NCBI GenBank assembly: GCA_027422505.1
Contig: JAPQWV010000307.1
Location: 310,001-374,000, forward strand
Source: Craterostigma plantagineum
Taxonomy: Eukaryota; Streptophyta; Magnoliopsida; Lamiales; Linderniaceae
DNA: 64,000 bases
Reading direction: 5' to 3'
The number at the start of each line of letters is the position of its first letter. Position 1 is the first letter of the stretch. Positions 49,085 through 61,810 of the stretch are shown piece by piece. The position numbers were made by a program, and so were the translations under genes. Under the pieces are notes generated by a model. The model had not been told where the DNA came from and did not search any database. It saw nothing but the letters and a program-made list of their open reading frames with translations.

Positions 49085-50404
49085 TGCTACAGGTGAGATT
49101 CCCTCAGGCTTGAGTTTTCATCAGAAGAAGAAATTTCTCTCTGATGCAAAACACTACCTGTGGGACGATCCATTCCTATACAAGATTTGCTCTGATCAGG
49201 TAATCCGGCGATGTATACCCGCCGAAGAGGTGAGCTCAGTTTTATCTCATTGTCATGCAGGGTTGACGGGTGGAGACCATGGACCCACTAGGACTGCATT
49301 TAAAGTATTACAACCCGGTTTGTTTTGGCCTACTTTGTTTAAGAATGCGCATGCTTATGTTACCTCATGTGATCGTTGTCAACGTACGGGTGCTATGTCT
49401 CGAAAACATGAAATGCCATTGAATATTATGTTAGAAATAGAACTGTCTGATGTGTGGGACATTGATTTTATGGGGCCTTTTCCTAGTTCATGTTCAAATA
49501 AGTATATATTGGTAGCAGTAGATTATGTGTCTAAATGGGTAGAGGCAGAAGCATGTAGGACCAATGATGCACGCGCAGTCATTCGATTTCTTAAGAAGCA
49601 TATTTTTACTTGTTTTGGTACACCTAGGGCAATAATTAGCGATGACGGTACTCACTTCTGCAATAAGTTATTTGCTAATTTGTTGTCTAACTATGGTGTG
49701 AAGCATAAAGGTGTCTACCGCATACCATCCTCAGACTAGTGGACAGGTAGAGGTTTCGAATAGGAGTTGAAGCAGATCTTGGAAAAGACGGTGAACGCCT
49801 CAAGGAAAGATTGGTCGCTGAAGCTGGATGACGCACTATGGGCGTACCGCACCGCATATAAAACTCCAATAGGGACTTCGCCGTTTCGTCTTGTTTTTGG
49901 AAGAGCATACCATTTACTTGTAGAATTAGAACACCGTGCATATTGGGCTATTAAAAAGCTAAACTTTGATTTGTCTGAGGCAGGTAAAAGCTCTAGTTGA
50001 ACGAGATAGACGAATTTCGTCAACAATCGTACGAGAATGCCAAGTTATATAAGGAGCGAACAAAGAAGTGGCGTGACAAGAAGATCATAAAAAGGGAGTT
50101 CAAAGTCGGTGATCGCGTCTTGTTATTCAACTCAAGGCTACGTCTCTTTCCAGGGAAGTTAAAGAGTAAGTGGGTTGGCCCCTATATAGTGCATAAAGTA
50201 TTTCCATCCGGGGCCGTACAAATCCTTATCAATGGAAAGGACGAACATACAGTTAATGGGCAGCGCTTGAAACCTACGCCGATGGGGAAATTGACAAAGC
50301 GAACTTGGTATTCCTTGAAGAACCTAGTGCTACTAATATTCCTGTTTTACGTTGTTCTGTGCCTTTCAGGGACACCTCGTCTGGAGAGAATACCAGCGAG
50401 CTGA
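49085..50404 (+). pseudogene. Athila-like integrase, degenerate
   Basis: Plus-strand frames: [16 protein letters not shown] entry, HHCC finger ending CDRCQRTG, and a DDE core ([18 protein letters not shown], then GQVEVSNR after a stop and frame change at about 49738). The C-terminal DRVLLFNSRL...KSKWVGPY module follows (50110-50200). At least two frame breaks. Confidence 0.88.
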
Positions 50405-52189
50405 AGGACCTCCAGAACACCAAAGCAAGCCTAGACACCAAGCCACCCTGATCGTCTCGACAGTCGAGCTAACGACTAAAAACAGCGCTTCTTGGGAGGC
50501 AACCCAAGTATTATCGATGCATATATATTATATTTAGTCCTATTATTCTAAGTATTATTTTTTTCTAATAAAACTCGCTTTCACGGTGCGCCTAGTCATG
50601 TTTGTTTCGTATGCTCATAACTGGTTTGGGGGCTGCCGGTTCACGATGGTTGCTTGCTTACTGCGAATCAACAAAGTCTTCTACATCGATCGACGTAAAA
50701 TTCAGGGCAGTTATCACTTCCACTCTTTCCTTGCTTTTAATTTACACATTGAGGACAATGTGCTATTTAATTTGGGGGTGGGATGTGACACATGTTAGAT
50801 TAATATGATTACATATTTAGGTATTGTTGTACTTCGGTCTTTTAGTGGGTATAACTGGTGAAGTTTGCGATTTGAGCGTCATCTGTGGAATCTCCGGTCA
50901 ATGATGAAATTTTTTAAAATTTTACCGTGTCGGGATATAATTCGATGAATTGAATGTGATAGTCTCACATGTTGCATTGTCGTCATATTAGCATAATTAT
51001 TTGGCTGTATTGATTGCTTTAGGAGAGTATTGTCGTATCATGAAGCACAAACCCAGTCATATATGTGAGTTTTTGAGCCTTCAGAGATTAATTCAGAGCA
51101 ACTCATTATGCTCGGTGTTTATTCTTGTGTGACACGCATGGACTGAATATTTTTGAACTTGCTCTGTTATGCATGTCAATGGTTACTATATGGATTTTTA
51201 TGTGCGAAAATGAGAAGGGCACTACTAATGAGTCATTGGCCTAAATATTTTCCTACCTTATGCATTTACCACTTAGTGAGCCCCTTTGAGCCTTATTTGA
51301 CTTATTGTTTATTTGGAGCCCAGATATTTAGCCTAATTGCCTCAAATGTAGCCTATACGACCCCTCATCAACGTGTTAATATATTGATATCGTGAATAGT
51401 GACTTGTTGGTTGAGAATGAGCTAATCGTCGATTCATGTTAGTTATGAACTCGTCCTTTGATATAGATCTCTCGTCGTAATATTGCAGCGGACTAGAAAC
51501 CTCTCCCTTCGATAAGACGTAAAGAAAACATAGGAGGGGCTGGTTCGAAAAAAAGAAAAAAAAATAGAGAAAGAAAAGAAAAGACAAAGAAAAAAAAGGA
51601 AAGGAAAAAAAAGGGCGAGCGAGAAGAGCTAGAAAAGGTGAAAGAATGAGTCGAGTGAAAATAGGCACGATGTTAGAAGAGCGAAATAAGTGGTTAGAAG
51701 AGCGATTCGATTGACACGCTTGACTTTTAGCTCACTTTCCCATATGACGCACCTTTTCAAAACCCGAGCCCCATTACAACCCTTGATGAAAGACCATTTG
51801 ATTCGTGCATGACTTCTACTATGTGACTATGATATGATATATCTGCAAGCATAGAATAAATTCTTTTCATGTCGTAAATTGAGCGTTTTTATACAGATCC
51901 CTTTGAAAACACCTCGAGCGATTTGAGCGATCCTTGTGAGAGTTGTGGACTGATGCGTGGTATAATTCTAGAAATGTCTTTCATGCTATGATAAGATTGC
52001 GACCTATTACCTCATGTCTCATGTTTTGACTAGATCGTTCATTAGTTGATCATTATCTTGACTTTATATCCTTTACGTTTTCTGAGATGGAATAGGAGAA
52101 TTTCATTGACTGGTGTTCTATAATCCTAACTTGATTTGGTTTTATTCCGCTTTTATGATCGAGGACGATCGAAGCTAGTTTGGGGTTGT
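50405..52189 (+). other. Athila-like 3' noncoding region
   Basis: It contains GACAATGTGCTATTTAATTTGGGGG (about 50754-50778), a motif commonly found downstream of pol in these elements, and a 60-bp purine (A/G) run near 51546-51612. A purine-rich tract (GCTAGTTTGGGGTTG) precedes the right LTR. I see no env-like gene. Confidence 0.6.
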
Positions 52190-53556
52190 TGATAAGTTAG
52201 GAATTTATATTATTTTTATATCCCGTAAAAGCGTGTTTTCGATCGTTGTTTACCTAAAATTTCCTCGATATCCTATATTTATTTTCAGATTTATTTTTCG
52301 ACAGATATCCGAGCAAACAAGATCACTTGTGGAATGATTTGAATCTTCGGGGATCTTCTTGCAATCTTCTATATTACTTGGGCAAAACCATGCAAATTAC
52401 CTAATTTTTCTAATTTGGCAGATATAACGTGAAGAGCAAGGATAGGCTTGAAGAATAAGTCAAATAATTCACTATGTATGCCACGTGAGATATTCTAAGG
52501 AGATGGAAAGTCAGATCATATCTATGCCTAGTAAAGATTCGAATATTATAAGATATCAGACTTGGTTGCTTAAGTCGGCTAAGATTATTTCTATATAAAG
52601 GGAGAGCTGGGCAGCGAAAAAAAGCAGAGCTTGACGGCTGAACTTAGAAGAAATCAGCGAAGAAGTATACGGGGCAGACCTACGGTGAAAAATAAATAGA
52701 GCTGCGACGAAAGAGACGATCGACGCTTGCGAGGCGTTTCTTCCGTAAAGGCGAAGTTTACATTGTTTCTCTATTATGTCTGAATTGAATATTTTCTGTT
52801 TTTATTTTATTAATATGCTAGCTTAGATAATTTTGTGATTAAGGCCATGATAGGCCGAATAATGACTACGTATTAATATTTTTCTTATCCTATTTGATCG
52901 TGTGAATCGAGTCACGTGTTCCTTATTTGCGCTTAATGCTTGTGTATGCCTGATCAACATATGCATGTTTATTTGATTGGTTTATGAGACGGACAAAGTG
53001 ACTGGACCGGTTAGAACAATAAACAATCGAACATCACTGAGTAAAACCGACCAGAGATGGAATTCGGTTTCGTATGTGTGGTTTCCGAATCCTTAAGCGC
53101 CGAAAGCGTTTAAGCTCGGGGAATTTTATAGAGATTTAATGCGTGCGTAGAAACTACAATCCTATAGACATATACGGGTTGGCTCTCCATCGCATAGGAT
53201 CGCTATTGCGGGACAAACGAGTAGCGATTATCTTAGGAAATTTTACCTTGACTGAGATTCATGATGGTTAGATAGGATAGATTTTATGAAGACGTAGGAA
53301 TTATTTGTGCTGAGCATGTGCCTTGGTCACTCGTCGTAAATTGATTTTTATTTCATCTATTTTATTTGCGTCTATTTTATTATTTGCGCTTTTCGTTTAA
53401 TTAAATCATCAAAACTATAAAAATTCTCTTAGTCTAAATTAGAATTAGGTTTAATATCTTAGAATTAATCAAGCTATCTTCGTGGATCGATACTCGGACT
53501 TCGTCCGTTTTACTACTTGCACGACCTAGTATACTTGATAGTAGTTGAGCGTGTCA
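52190..53556 (+). repeat. Athila-like 3' LTR
   Basis: 1,367 bp, pairs with 43580-44947 with scattered substitutions and small indels, and is followed by the GTCTT duplication (53557-53561). Confidence 0.9.
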
Positions 53557-53561
53557 GTCTT

Positions 53562-54130
53562 CCTTGCTTTCAACTATGAAGCCTTCAGGTTGCTTCATAT
53601 AAATTTGTTCATCTAAATCGCCATGTAAGAACGCCGTCGTCAAGCTGTTCTAACTCCAAATTATGCATGGCAACGAATGCAAGTAATACACGAATAGAGC
53701 TATGTCTAACGACAGGTGAGAATATATCATTAAAATTTACACCTTATACCTGACTATAGCCTTTCACGACTAATCGTGCATTATACCTTGCATCGTCAGA
53801 ACCTGATAAACATTCTTTCTTCTTGAATACCCACTTACATCCAACTATTTTCTTTTTCTTCGGCGGCGGCACAAGAATCCACATTCCATTCTTGTGCAGA
53901 GACTCCATTTCTTCATTCATCGCTACCAACCACTTATCAGAATTAGTATCGCTTATTGCCTCTGAATAGGTAGAAGGTTCGCCGCCTCCACCTGTTTCTT
54001 GCGCCACTGATAAAGCGTACGAAACTAAAGTTGTGTACCGCTGTTGTAGTCGAATCTCCCGTCTATCTCTATCTCTGGCTATAGAATATTCCTGCTCAGT
54101 GCTTACATCTTTAACATGATCTGAATCAGG
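53562..54130 (-). pseudogene. copia A RT, upstream half
   Basis: Minus-strand frame with WLVAMNEEMESL, GCKWVFKKK and ARLVVKGYSQV, the start of the RVT_2 (PF07727) domain. It continues in shifted frames to the Athila-like insertion point. Confidence 0.85.
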
Positions 54131-55118
54131 TTATGGCTCATCCTCTTTATCTGTTGAACTCGTAGTAGGATCATCAAAAATATCTTTGTTGATCTCGAGC
54201 TCCACCTCGTTCTGTACACTATCCTTCCTTTCTTGATTAGAAGAATTAGTAGACTCTTTTGAAGGATGTAACATAGAAGACTCGTCAACTCTAACATCTC
54301 TGCTAATTATGAATTTGGGTGACTTGGGATCAGGATTATATAATCTATATCCTTTCACCCCTGAAGCGTAACCGAGCAAAATACATTTTTTAGCTCTAGG
54401 CTCTAACTTTCCCTCGTTTACGTGCATATAAGCTGGGCACCCAAATATTCTTAAGTTGGAGTAATCAGCAGGAGTACCTGACCATACTTCCTCAGGAGTC
54501 TTGAAATTGATCAGCGAACACGGTGACCGGTTGACAATATAACATGCCGCAGGGATAGCTTCAGCCCATAAATCATTTGTCAACCCAGCGTTGGAGATCA
54601 TACATTGAGCACTCTCTAAAAGCGTCCGGTTCATGCGCTCGGCAACACCATTTTGTTGAGGCGTCATTCGAACAGTGTATGTCGAGCAATGCCTTCATTC
54701 TTGCAAAATTCGTTGAACTCCCTTCCGCAAAATTCCAAGCCATTATCTGTCTGCAAGCGCTGATCTATTTTCCTGTCTGGTTTTCAATCAAAGCTTTCCA
54801 TTGTTTAAATGTTAGGAAAACATCACTTTTCTGCTTAAGAAAATAGACCCAGACTTTCCTTGAAAAATCATCGATGAAAGTCAACATGTATCTTGCACCA
54901 CCTTTGGACGGAACACGAGAAGGACCCCATACATCAGAATGAATATAGTCCAAAGTACCTTTTGTCCTGGGGACAGCTGGCGAATTGAAGCTGACTCGTT
55001 TCTGCTTCCCAAAAATACAATATTCGGAAAAGTCCATCTTACCAGTACTTTGACCGCAAAGTAGGCCCCGCTTGCTTAAAATCATCAAGCCTTTTTCTCC
55101 CATGTGTCCAAGTCGCAT
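54131..55118 (-). pseudogene. copia A integrase
   Basis: Minus-strand frames: [11 protein letters not shown] (pre-integrase), then the rve core with [22 protein letters not shown] and QQNGVAERMNRTLLE. These are followed by NLRIFGCPAYMHV, CILLGYASGVKGYRLY and an acidic linker. A frame change lies near 54667-54765. Confidence 0.88.
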
Positions 55119-55280
55119 ATGTCATAATCTCGTGATATCGACCTCCGGGGATGTCGAAACTGCAGCGGAACCTGTAACAGTAGTTCCCTGCAAAATATAT
55201 AAATTTCCAGACCTGCAAGCTTTCATCACGACAAGGGCGCCTTTGGAACTCTTTAAAACTCCACCTTCACCTGAGAACCT

Positions 55281-55789
55281 TCACCCTTGAAATTCAAGTG
55301 TGCCTAGAGAGATAAGATTTCTCTTCGTATCTGGAACATGTTTGACTTCTGTGAGCGTTCGGATGATTCCGTCAAACATCTTGATCCTAACTGTGCCTTT
55401 TCCAAGAACTTTACACGGAGCATCATTTCCCATTAAGACATATCCACAATCAAAATTTTCATATGTGGAAAAACGATCCCGACTTATGTGGTAAGAACAA
55501 CCCGAATCTAAGATCCACTCATTTTCAGACCTAACATTATTTGCAGTTGCTATAAATATAGTTCCATTGCTCTCATCGGCAGCTAAACTAGCTTCAGCGA
55601 GTTTATTAAATTGCTGATTGTTTTTCTCTTTATTTTTTAATTTATAACAATAAGCTTTGATGTGACCCTTTTTCTTGCAAAAGTTACAGACTTTATTTTT
55701 GTACCTAGATTTCGACCTTCCTTTGGATCTGCTATTTTCAGCGCCTCTACGTTCTGGTCTCCTCCATAGAGAGCCCCATCGATGAACGG
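55281..55789 (-). pseudogene. copia A gag zinc knuckle and protease
   Basis: A basic [14 protein letters not shown] leads into a CCHC knuckle [14 protein letters not shown], then a protease with [10 protein letters not shown] (D-S-G catalytic) and [15 protein letters not shown]. The frame is cut at 55790 by the copia B insertion. Confidence 0.88.
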
Positions 55790-55931
55790 TGTTAATGTTG
55801 ACTAACTCAATGTTGACAGAATGTTGATCCCACATTCCACTCGACATTGTTGTCTGAGAATTGGTCAACCTTCAATTTTATCTTTCATACCCAAAATTTA
55901 TTTAAATTAATTACGACATTGTTGTGTTCGA

Positions 55932-58760
55932 GTGATTGCGGGAAAAAGGTCAAGTGATAATTGCTACTTAGTCGGCGACAAATCCAACTCGAAGGACGTG
56001 TGCCAACTATCAAAGGCCGAAGACGATGTGGTTCTTTGGCATCACAAACTGGGCCACGTCAATTACCGAACCCTGGAGCAGCTTATCAAGCACGAAGCCA
56101 TCAGAGGCATTGCAAAGTTGAAGGAGTTTGGTAAGGTTGTTTATGAGTCATGTTTAAAGGGTAAGCAAGTGCATGCTAGCCATAATATTGACCAACATGT
56201 TGCTCAACATTTTAAAACTGCTCATTGTTTTCAATTGGTTCATATGGATTTGATGGGGCCGATGGAAGTAGATAGTATAGGTGGTAGAAAATATGCTTAT
56301 GTGCTCGTGGATGACTTTTCTAGATATGCATGGATTTATTTCCTTAGGGAAAAATCAAAATCATTCGATTTCTTTAAAACTTTCTGTGCCATGGTTAAGA
56401 ATAATTTTTGTGCTCCTATTTTTAGCATTAGATCAGATCATGGTAGGGAGTTTGATAATCAGTCATTCAATGAGTTTTGTGATGAGAAATGCATCATTCA
56501 TGAGTTTTCATCTCCTAAGACGGCCCAACAAAATGGGGTGGCCGAAGGACTTTGCAAGAAATGGCTCGCGTTATGTTGCAATCTAAGAATATTTCTAAGC
56601 GTTTTTGGGCTGAAGCGTTGCATACTGCTTGTCATATACCGAATCGTGTGTTCTTTAGACATGGTACGAAGAAAACGTCATATGAGTTGTTGAATGGGAA
56701 AAAGCCTACCGTCAAATATTCATGTTTTTGGATGTTTCTGCTATATGTTGAATGATCGTGAGTATTTGACCAAGTTTGATTCCAAAAGTGACAAGTGCAT
56801 ATTCCTTGGTTACTCTTCGAATAGCCGTGCTTATCGTGTATATAACTTGCGCTTGAAGTCTGTTAAGGAATCTATTAATATTGTATTTGATGATGCTACT
56901 GACCTCAGCAGAAATACTCCACAAGTTGTTATTACAGACGTAGTCAAAGCTGTTGATGAAACAGAGGAGATTGTGGAGGAAAATGTTGATCCAACATCTG
57001 ACTCAGTACCTGAACCTAAACAGAACGATGAAGAAACCGGACCCAACGAAGTTCGAAGAGATCCACAAAGCAAGATTCAGAAGGACCATCCCACTGACCT
57101 AATTATTGGTAATATGAACGAAGGAAGGAGAACCAGAGACAAGCTGCGTAAGGACTACAAATCTATGGTAAGAAACGTATGCATGAACACCGTATACGCT
57201 GAGGTACGATTTAACTGTTTTGTTCTGAGAAAGAACCCAAGAATGTCCTTGAAGCTCTCAAGGATAATTATTGGATTAATGTCATGCAAGAGGAACTCTT
57301 GCAGTTTGAGAAGAACCAAGTTTGGACCTTAGTACCACGGCCGAAAGACATTAATGTCATAGGCACTAAGTGGATTTTTAAGAATAAGTCCGATGAGCAT
57401 GGTAGAGTAGTTAGAAACAAAGCACGTTCAGTAGCCCAAGGTTATACGCAAGTAGAGGGGATAGACTTTGATGAGACATTTGCTCATGTGGCTAGGTTAG
57501 ATTCTATTAGGCTGTTGTTAGCGATCGCATGTTGGCTTAACGTTACATTACACCAAATGGATGTTAAAGGTGTGTTTTTAAATGGTTATATTGATAAAGA
57601 TATTTATGTCGAACAACCTAAGGATATCGAAGACCCTTCCTAACCATGTTTATAAGTTGCAGAAAGCGTTGTATGGATTGAAGCAGGCACCTCTAGATTG
57701 GTATGGTAGGTTAACCACGTTTTTACTCGAATTTGGATCCATTGGAGGTGAGGCAGATCGCACGCTCTTTGTAAAAAGAGTCGGTGCGGACACTCTAATT
57801 GCTCAATTTATGTAGATGATATTGTTTTTGGCTCTAGTTCGCAATCAATGTTAGATCAATTCATGCATGCCATGAACTCCACTTTCGAAATGAGCATGAT
57901 TGGGGAACTAACTTTTTTCTTAGGATTGCAGATTAAGCAAAACAGTGACGGGATTTTTATGTCTCAGGAAACGTATGCTAAGAATACTGTAAAAACATTT
58001 GGGGGGTTGGACACGGCTAAGGTAATGAAAACTCCCATGGGGTCTACACAAAAGGTATGTAAGGATAATGTTGGACAGAATGTTGACCCAACATTATATC
58101 GATCTATGATAGGCAGTTTGTTGTACCTTTCCGCTAGTAGACCTGACATTATGTATAATGTATGTGTCTGTGCTGGATATCAATCTGAGCCTAAAGTGTC
58201 CCACTTAAATGCCGTGAAACAAATTCTTCGATATGTGAGTGGTTCGTGTAGCCTAGGATTGTGGTTCTCTAAAGATACTAATATGAGTCTTGTAGGCTAC
58301 AGCTATGCTGATTGGGCAGGTGACGAGGATGATCGCAAGAGCACAAGTGACGGCTGTTTCTTCTTAGGTAATAATCTGGTTGCATGGTATAGTAAGAAAC
58401 AAAATTGTGTGTCTTTATCTACTGCTGAGTCTGAGTATGTTGCTGCGAGTAGTTGCTGTACTCAATTGATGTGGTTAAATAGCATGTTGTGTGACTATGG
58501 TTTAGAGTGCGAATCTGTTCTCATGTATTGTGATAACCTTAGTGCCATCAACATATCTATGAACCCTATCCAGCATTCACGCACGAAGCATATAAATAAA
58601 AGACATTATGAGAGATATGGTAGAAAAAGAGTTAGTGCGCATTGAGCATATAGACACGAAACATCAGTTAGTTGACATTTTCACGAAAGCTTTCAGAAAG
58701 GTTTTCGAACCTGAAGAAATCCATAGGTTTGCATCGGTCGGTCTGAATGTTGGTCCAACA
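55932..58760 (+). pseudogene. pol: copia B pol: integrase, RT, RNase H
   Basis: Broken plus-strand frames in the normal order. Pre-integrase: WHHKLGHVNYRTLEQL. Integrase core: HMDLMGPMEVDS, DDFSRYAWIYFLR, SDHGREFDN, QQNGVAE. RT: GTKWIFKNKSDEHG, ARSVAQGYTQ, LHQMDVKGVFLNG, KALYGLKQAP, YVDDIVFGS. RNase H: YADWAGDEDDRKS, STAESEYVAA, HSRTKHI, and KHQLVDIFTKA at about 58665. Frame breaks at about 56545, 56745, 57230, 57645, 57815 and 58600. Confidence 0.9.
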
Positions 58761-58769
58761 TTTGGATCA

Positions 58770-60536
58770 ACATAGCATATGTCGGATTAGATAGTTACTG
58801 CTTTGATGTTTGATGAAATATTCTGTTCTGTTTTCCTGTGAAATGACTTGATACTTCTTGACTGGTCCCTGAAAGAACCCGATCCATGTAACATAGGCTC
58901 TTGGTAATAAGTTCCCTAGGTACACGGCATTCGTTGTGATGATGTACGCTTTGCGACAAAAAAGCCAATCCTCAATGCAAGTAAGGCTGCTCATAAACTC
59001 TCTGCTAGATATAGGTACTTTGTAATAAGTTTCCGTAGGTACACGGCATTCGCTGTGATGATGTACACTATGCGACAAAAAGCCAAACCTTGAGGCTTCG
59101 GGTATAAGGGCAGTGCATAATCTCGGATAGAAAAATAAGGTGAAAGGGTAATAAATGGAACTGGTTTTCAGAAGGGTTGAGCAGATAAGTCTAGGATTAC
59201 GGAATAAGAATGTGAAGTCAAATGTTGGGGCAAGATATGTAACTGTCGGTTGGGTAGTACTATATTTTGTGTGCATTCGTTTATTTGCTTTAGCTTTTTG
59301 TCTTGCATTTTTAGTTTCGTGTGTTTAGTTTAGATATATCTCAGAATTGCATTAGAATTTCTCGAAGAATAGCTTGTTACGCTTGTCTCAAGTGCTCATC
59401 ATCGATGCTTAAACGGTTAGTCTCGCTCAACTCTACTATGACTTTTGACTTGGTATTTTTGGGTGAAACACTGATGTGCTCCTATATTTTCGTATGACTC
59501 AGTTCCCTACGCACTATTTTTAGATCCATGTTTACTTAGATAGTTTGACCTAATTCGATCTTATCTATGAAACTATCTAAGTATGTTTGAGTCCAACGAT
59601 TACTTTATGCGGTTTGTTTCCCCCACGAAGTAAGTATCTGATTTGATCGTGTTTATTATGTGTTACCGTTGGAACTGCTTTTGGTCTTTAAGTCTTGGAT
59701 CATTATCTTCCACTCCACACATACCCTATGTCATAATTCGAACTTCACGCTGAAAATACTCTATGTGCTTGACTGTGTTTGATATAATCAAGGGTTAGCC
59801 ATTCTGTTTTGCATCTCCATTTCATGAATTTATCTTTGATTATTCTCTATGGCAAACTCACATGTTTCTGAGTCCCATAATGTTGGTCCAGATGTTAGTT
59901 CCACATTTACCTCAACATCGAATCTGCAGAAAGCGATTAAGTGTCTGAAATGACAAGATTACTTTTCTGATTGCTCAGACAGAAGTTCTCTGATGTTTAC
60001 TTTCTTCGCAAAAAGGGGGAGAAGGTTGTTTGTGTAGATGGATGGTGGAGATCATGACTGCTGACCAATGTGGAGTTACTTTATAAGTGGAAATTCAGGG
60101 GGAGCAGAATAAGGAGCCAAACAGACAGGGGGAGTACAGGCTGAAGAAGGAGCTGGAAATGACGCGGGCGCTGCGTCGAGTCATAGTCTGACGATTTAGA
60201 CCATAGCGGGTCTAGGTCGTGTTTGTGCATGCACACTTTTAAGTGCCTTTTTGTTTTTGCATGCTTATCTGCCTTGTGTTTTTATTTTGCGTGTGCGTGT
60301 TTTTATTTTGCCTATGGACCACTTGTTTTATTTGTTTTGCAGATATTTTTGTTTCAGGACCTCTTAGGATATGTACTAATTTCTTAGTACTTTGAATGGT
60401 TTAACTACTATTCTATTTGCGTTTACTCTAACCATTTTTTAATGTTTTGTGGTTTAGTAGATGTTGCCTTCAGGGGGAGTTCCGCTATTACTAGGTTCTG
60501 CAAAGGTTTTGGGAAGAAAGATAAAAAGGGGGAGAT
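58770..60536 (+). other. copia B 3' region with repeated polypurine tracts
   Basis: Contains five GGGGGAG tracts (near 60015, 60098, 60128, 60474 and 60528), the last directly before the LTR and so the true PPT. Multiple PPT-like tracts are known in the SIRE lineage. A tandem duplication of about 125 bp is present at about 58895-59090 (GGTACACGGCATTCG-YTGTGATGATGTAC twice). No intact env-like frame is seen. Confidence 0.65.
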
Positions 60537-61333
60537 TGTTAATGTTGACTAGCTCAATGTTGACAATAATGTTGATCCCACATTCCACTCGACATTGTTG
60601 GATGAGAATTGGTCAACCTTCAGTTTTATCTTTCATGCCCAAAACTTATTTAAATTAATTACGGGATATTTTATTAGTACTGTGCAGATATTGGATAAGG
60701 ATGGGAATGGTTCAAACCGTGTGGAAACAGTGTGGATAAGCTGGAGCAAAATTTGGAATGGAGCATACTAAAAATAGGAATAGTAAAGCACAAGACAAGA
60801 CTAAGTCGTTTTGGACTGTTTAACGTAACTTCCAACGGCCAGATTCAAGATAGTGGACGTTGAGGACATAGTGGACGTTGTGCAGTCTTCGAGAAGTCGA
60901 AGTATTTATACGAGACTTCATTTTTCTCGTCAACGGTCACGAGTCATATCGAGCGAAGTATACACGAGTTTGAGCGAGATATTTTATGAGAGTTCTTTTC
61001 TGTTTAGCCTAGTTTTGCAAGTCTTCTTAGGACTTTCTAGTTTGGTGGATCGTTAGATTCCTTTATTTTCTAGGCTTGAGTTTTCACTATCGTGTGATAG
61101 TTGTTTTTGTAATCCATTGTAATAGTGGAATTTTGCCATGAGGCACGCAGCAAGTTAGAGACTTGCTGCACAAAATTTATATCTCGTGTCTTTCTATTTT
61201 CGTCACTGAGTGTTCTGATTATTCCGTTGTGCGTTTATCGTTGAGAGTAGTGTGCTGTCACCATTAGTTCCAAAAATCAAGTCACCAGTTTACTACTTAG
61301 TTTTTACATCCATTTCGGGACCGCCCGGCTTCA
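60537..61333 (+). repeat. copia B LTR with PPT before and PBS after
   Basis: 797 bp, TGTTAATGTTGAC...GGCTTCA, homologous to 40692-41485 and (first 126 bp) to 55790-55915. It is preceded by AAAAAGGGGGAGAT and followed by AATGGTACCCTGAGC, a degenerate Met-tRNA primer site. Confidence 0.85.
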
Positions 61334-61383
61334 AATGGTACCCTGAGCTAAATGCATTCACCTCTATCAGCACTACTCCAATC

Positions 61384-61385
<2 letters not shown>

Positions 61386-61423
<38 letters not shown>
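61386..61423. repeat. poly-C tract of 38 bases
   Basis: An unbroken run of 38 C lies at the junction between the copia B gag start (ATCAAC...) and copia A gag. Such a run is rare in plant DNA and may be a sequencing or assembly artefact. Confidence 0.95.
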
Positions 61424-61424
<1 letters not shown>

Positions 61425-61795
61425 ATGATATAATCGAATTTATCGAGATGCGAGAGAATAGAAGTACATTCCGTCATTTTCATACTACAAAGCTTCTGTT
61501 TTAAATATAGCCGGTTCTCCTTAGTCTTCTTCAGTAGATGGCTTTTAACGCATCACACATACCCATGGCGGTCGTCTTCGTGGCAACTTCTTGACCTCGT
61601 AAGAGAGGTTTAAGATAATAGGCGATATGACTTTCTTGTCCAATTCATTAAATTGACCGTCCTTCATTTCGGTTGGTTTCTTCTTTACGCCTTCAAGCGC
61701 CACCTCACAACCGTCTTGAATAAGACCTTGAGACTCCACATTGCAAATTTGACATTTCTGTCAAACTTTTTAATTGACATTTTTGTTATCGTCAT
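61424..61795 (-). pseudogene. gag: copia A gag, N-terminal part
   Basis: On minus, the ATG at 61795 starts a copia gag: KFDRNVKFAMWSLKV, then VIQDGCEVALEG with a frame change, KKVISPIILNLSYEV, another shift to TKTTAMGMCDALKAIY, and a tail at HLDKFDYIIG. At least two frame shifts. It continues (after the copia B insertion) in the zinc-knuckle segment at 55789. Confidence 0.75.
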
Positions 61796-61810
61796 GATGG
61801 CTAAAAGATA

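Larger units (their letters stand above)
43580..53556 (+). mobile_element. Athila-like Ty3-gypsy element with inverted pol block
   Basis: A 9,977-bp element. LTRs 43580-44947 and 52190-53556 (1,368 and 1,367 bp, TGATAAGTTAGG...GAGCGTGTCA) are flanked by the 5-bp duplication GTCTT (43575-43579 and 53557-53561). The PBS is just after the left LTR. Gag is on plus, pro-RT-RNase H on minus, and integrase on plus, so the middle is inverted. The LTRs differ at many scattered positions, so this insertion is older than the Tat-like one. All coding parts are broken. Confidence 0.9.
55790..61385 (+). mobile_element. SIRE-like copia element (copia B, plus copy), rearranged
   Basis: It begins with only the first 126 bp of an LTR (55790-55915), fused to the pre-integrase region of pol, so the rest of the 5' LTR, gag and protease are deleted. 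Pol and a 3' region with repeated GGGGGAG tracts follow, then a complete LTR (60537-61333), then a second primer site and gag start (61334-61385). LTR-pol-LTR-gag order suggests the remains of two tandem copies. It is inserted in copia A gag. Confidence 0.8.

Noticed and set aside
50586..50808. Possible env-like ORF downstream of the Athila-like integrase
   Set aside because: Short, without signal peptide or membrane segments, and overlapping a known noncoding motif region.
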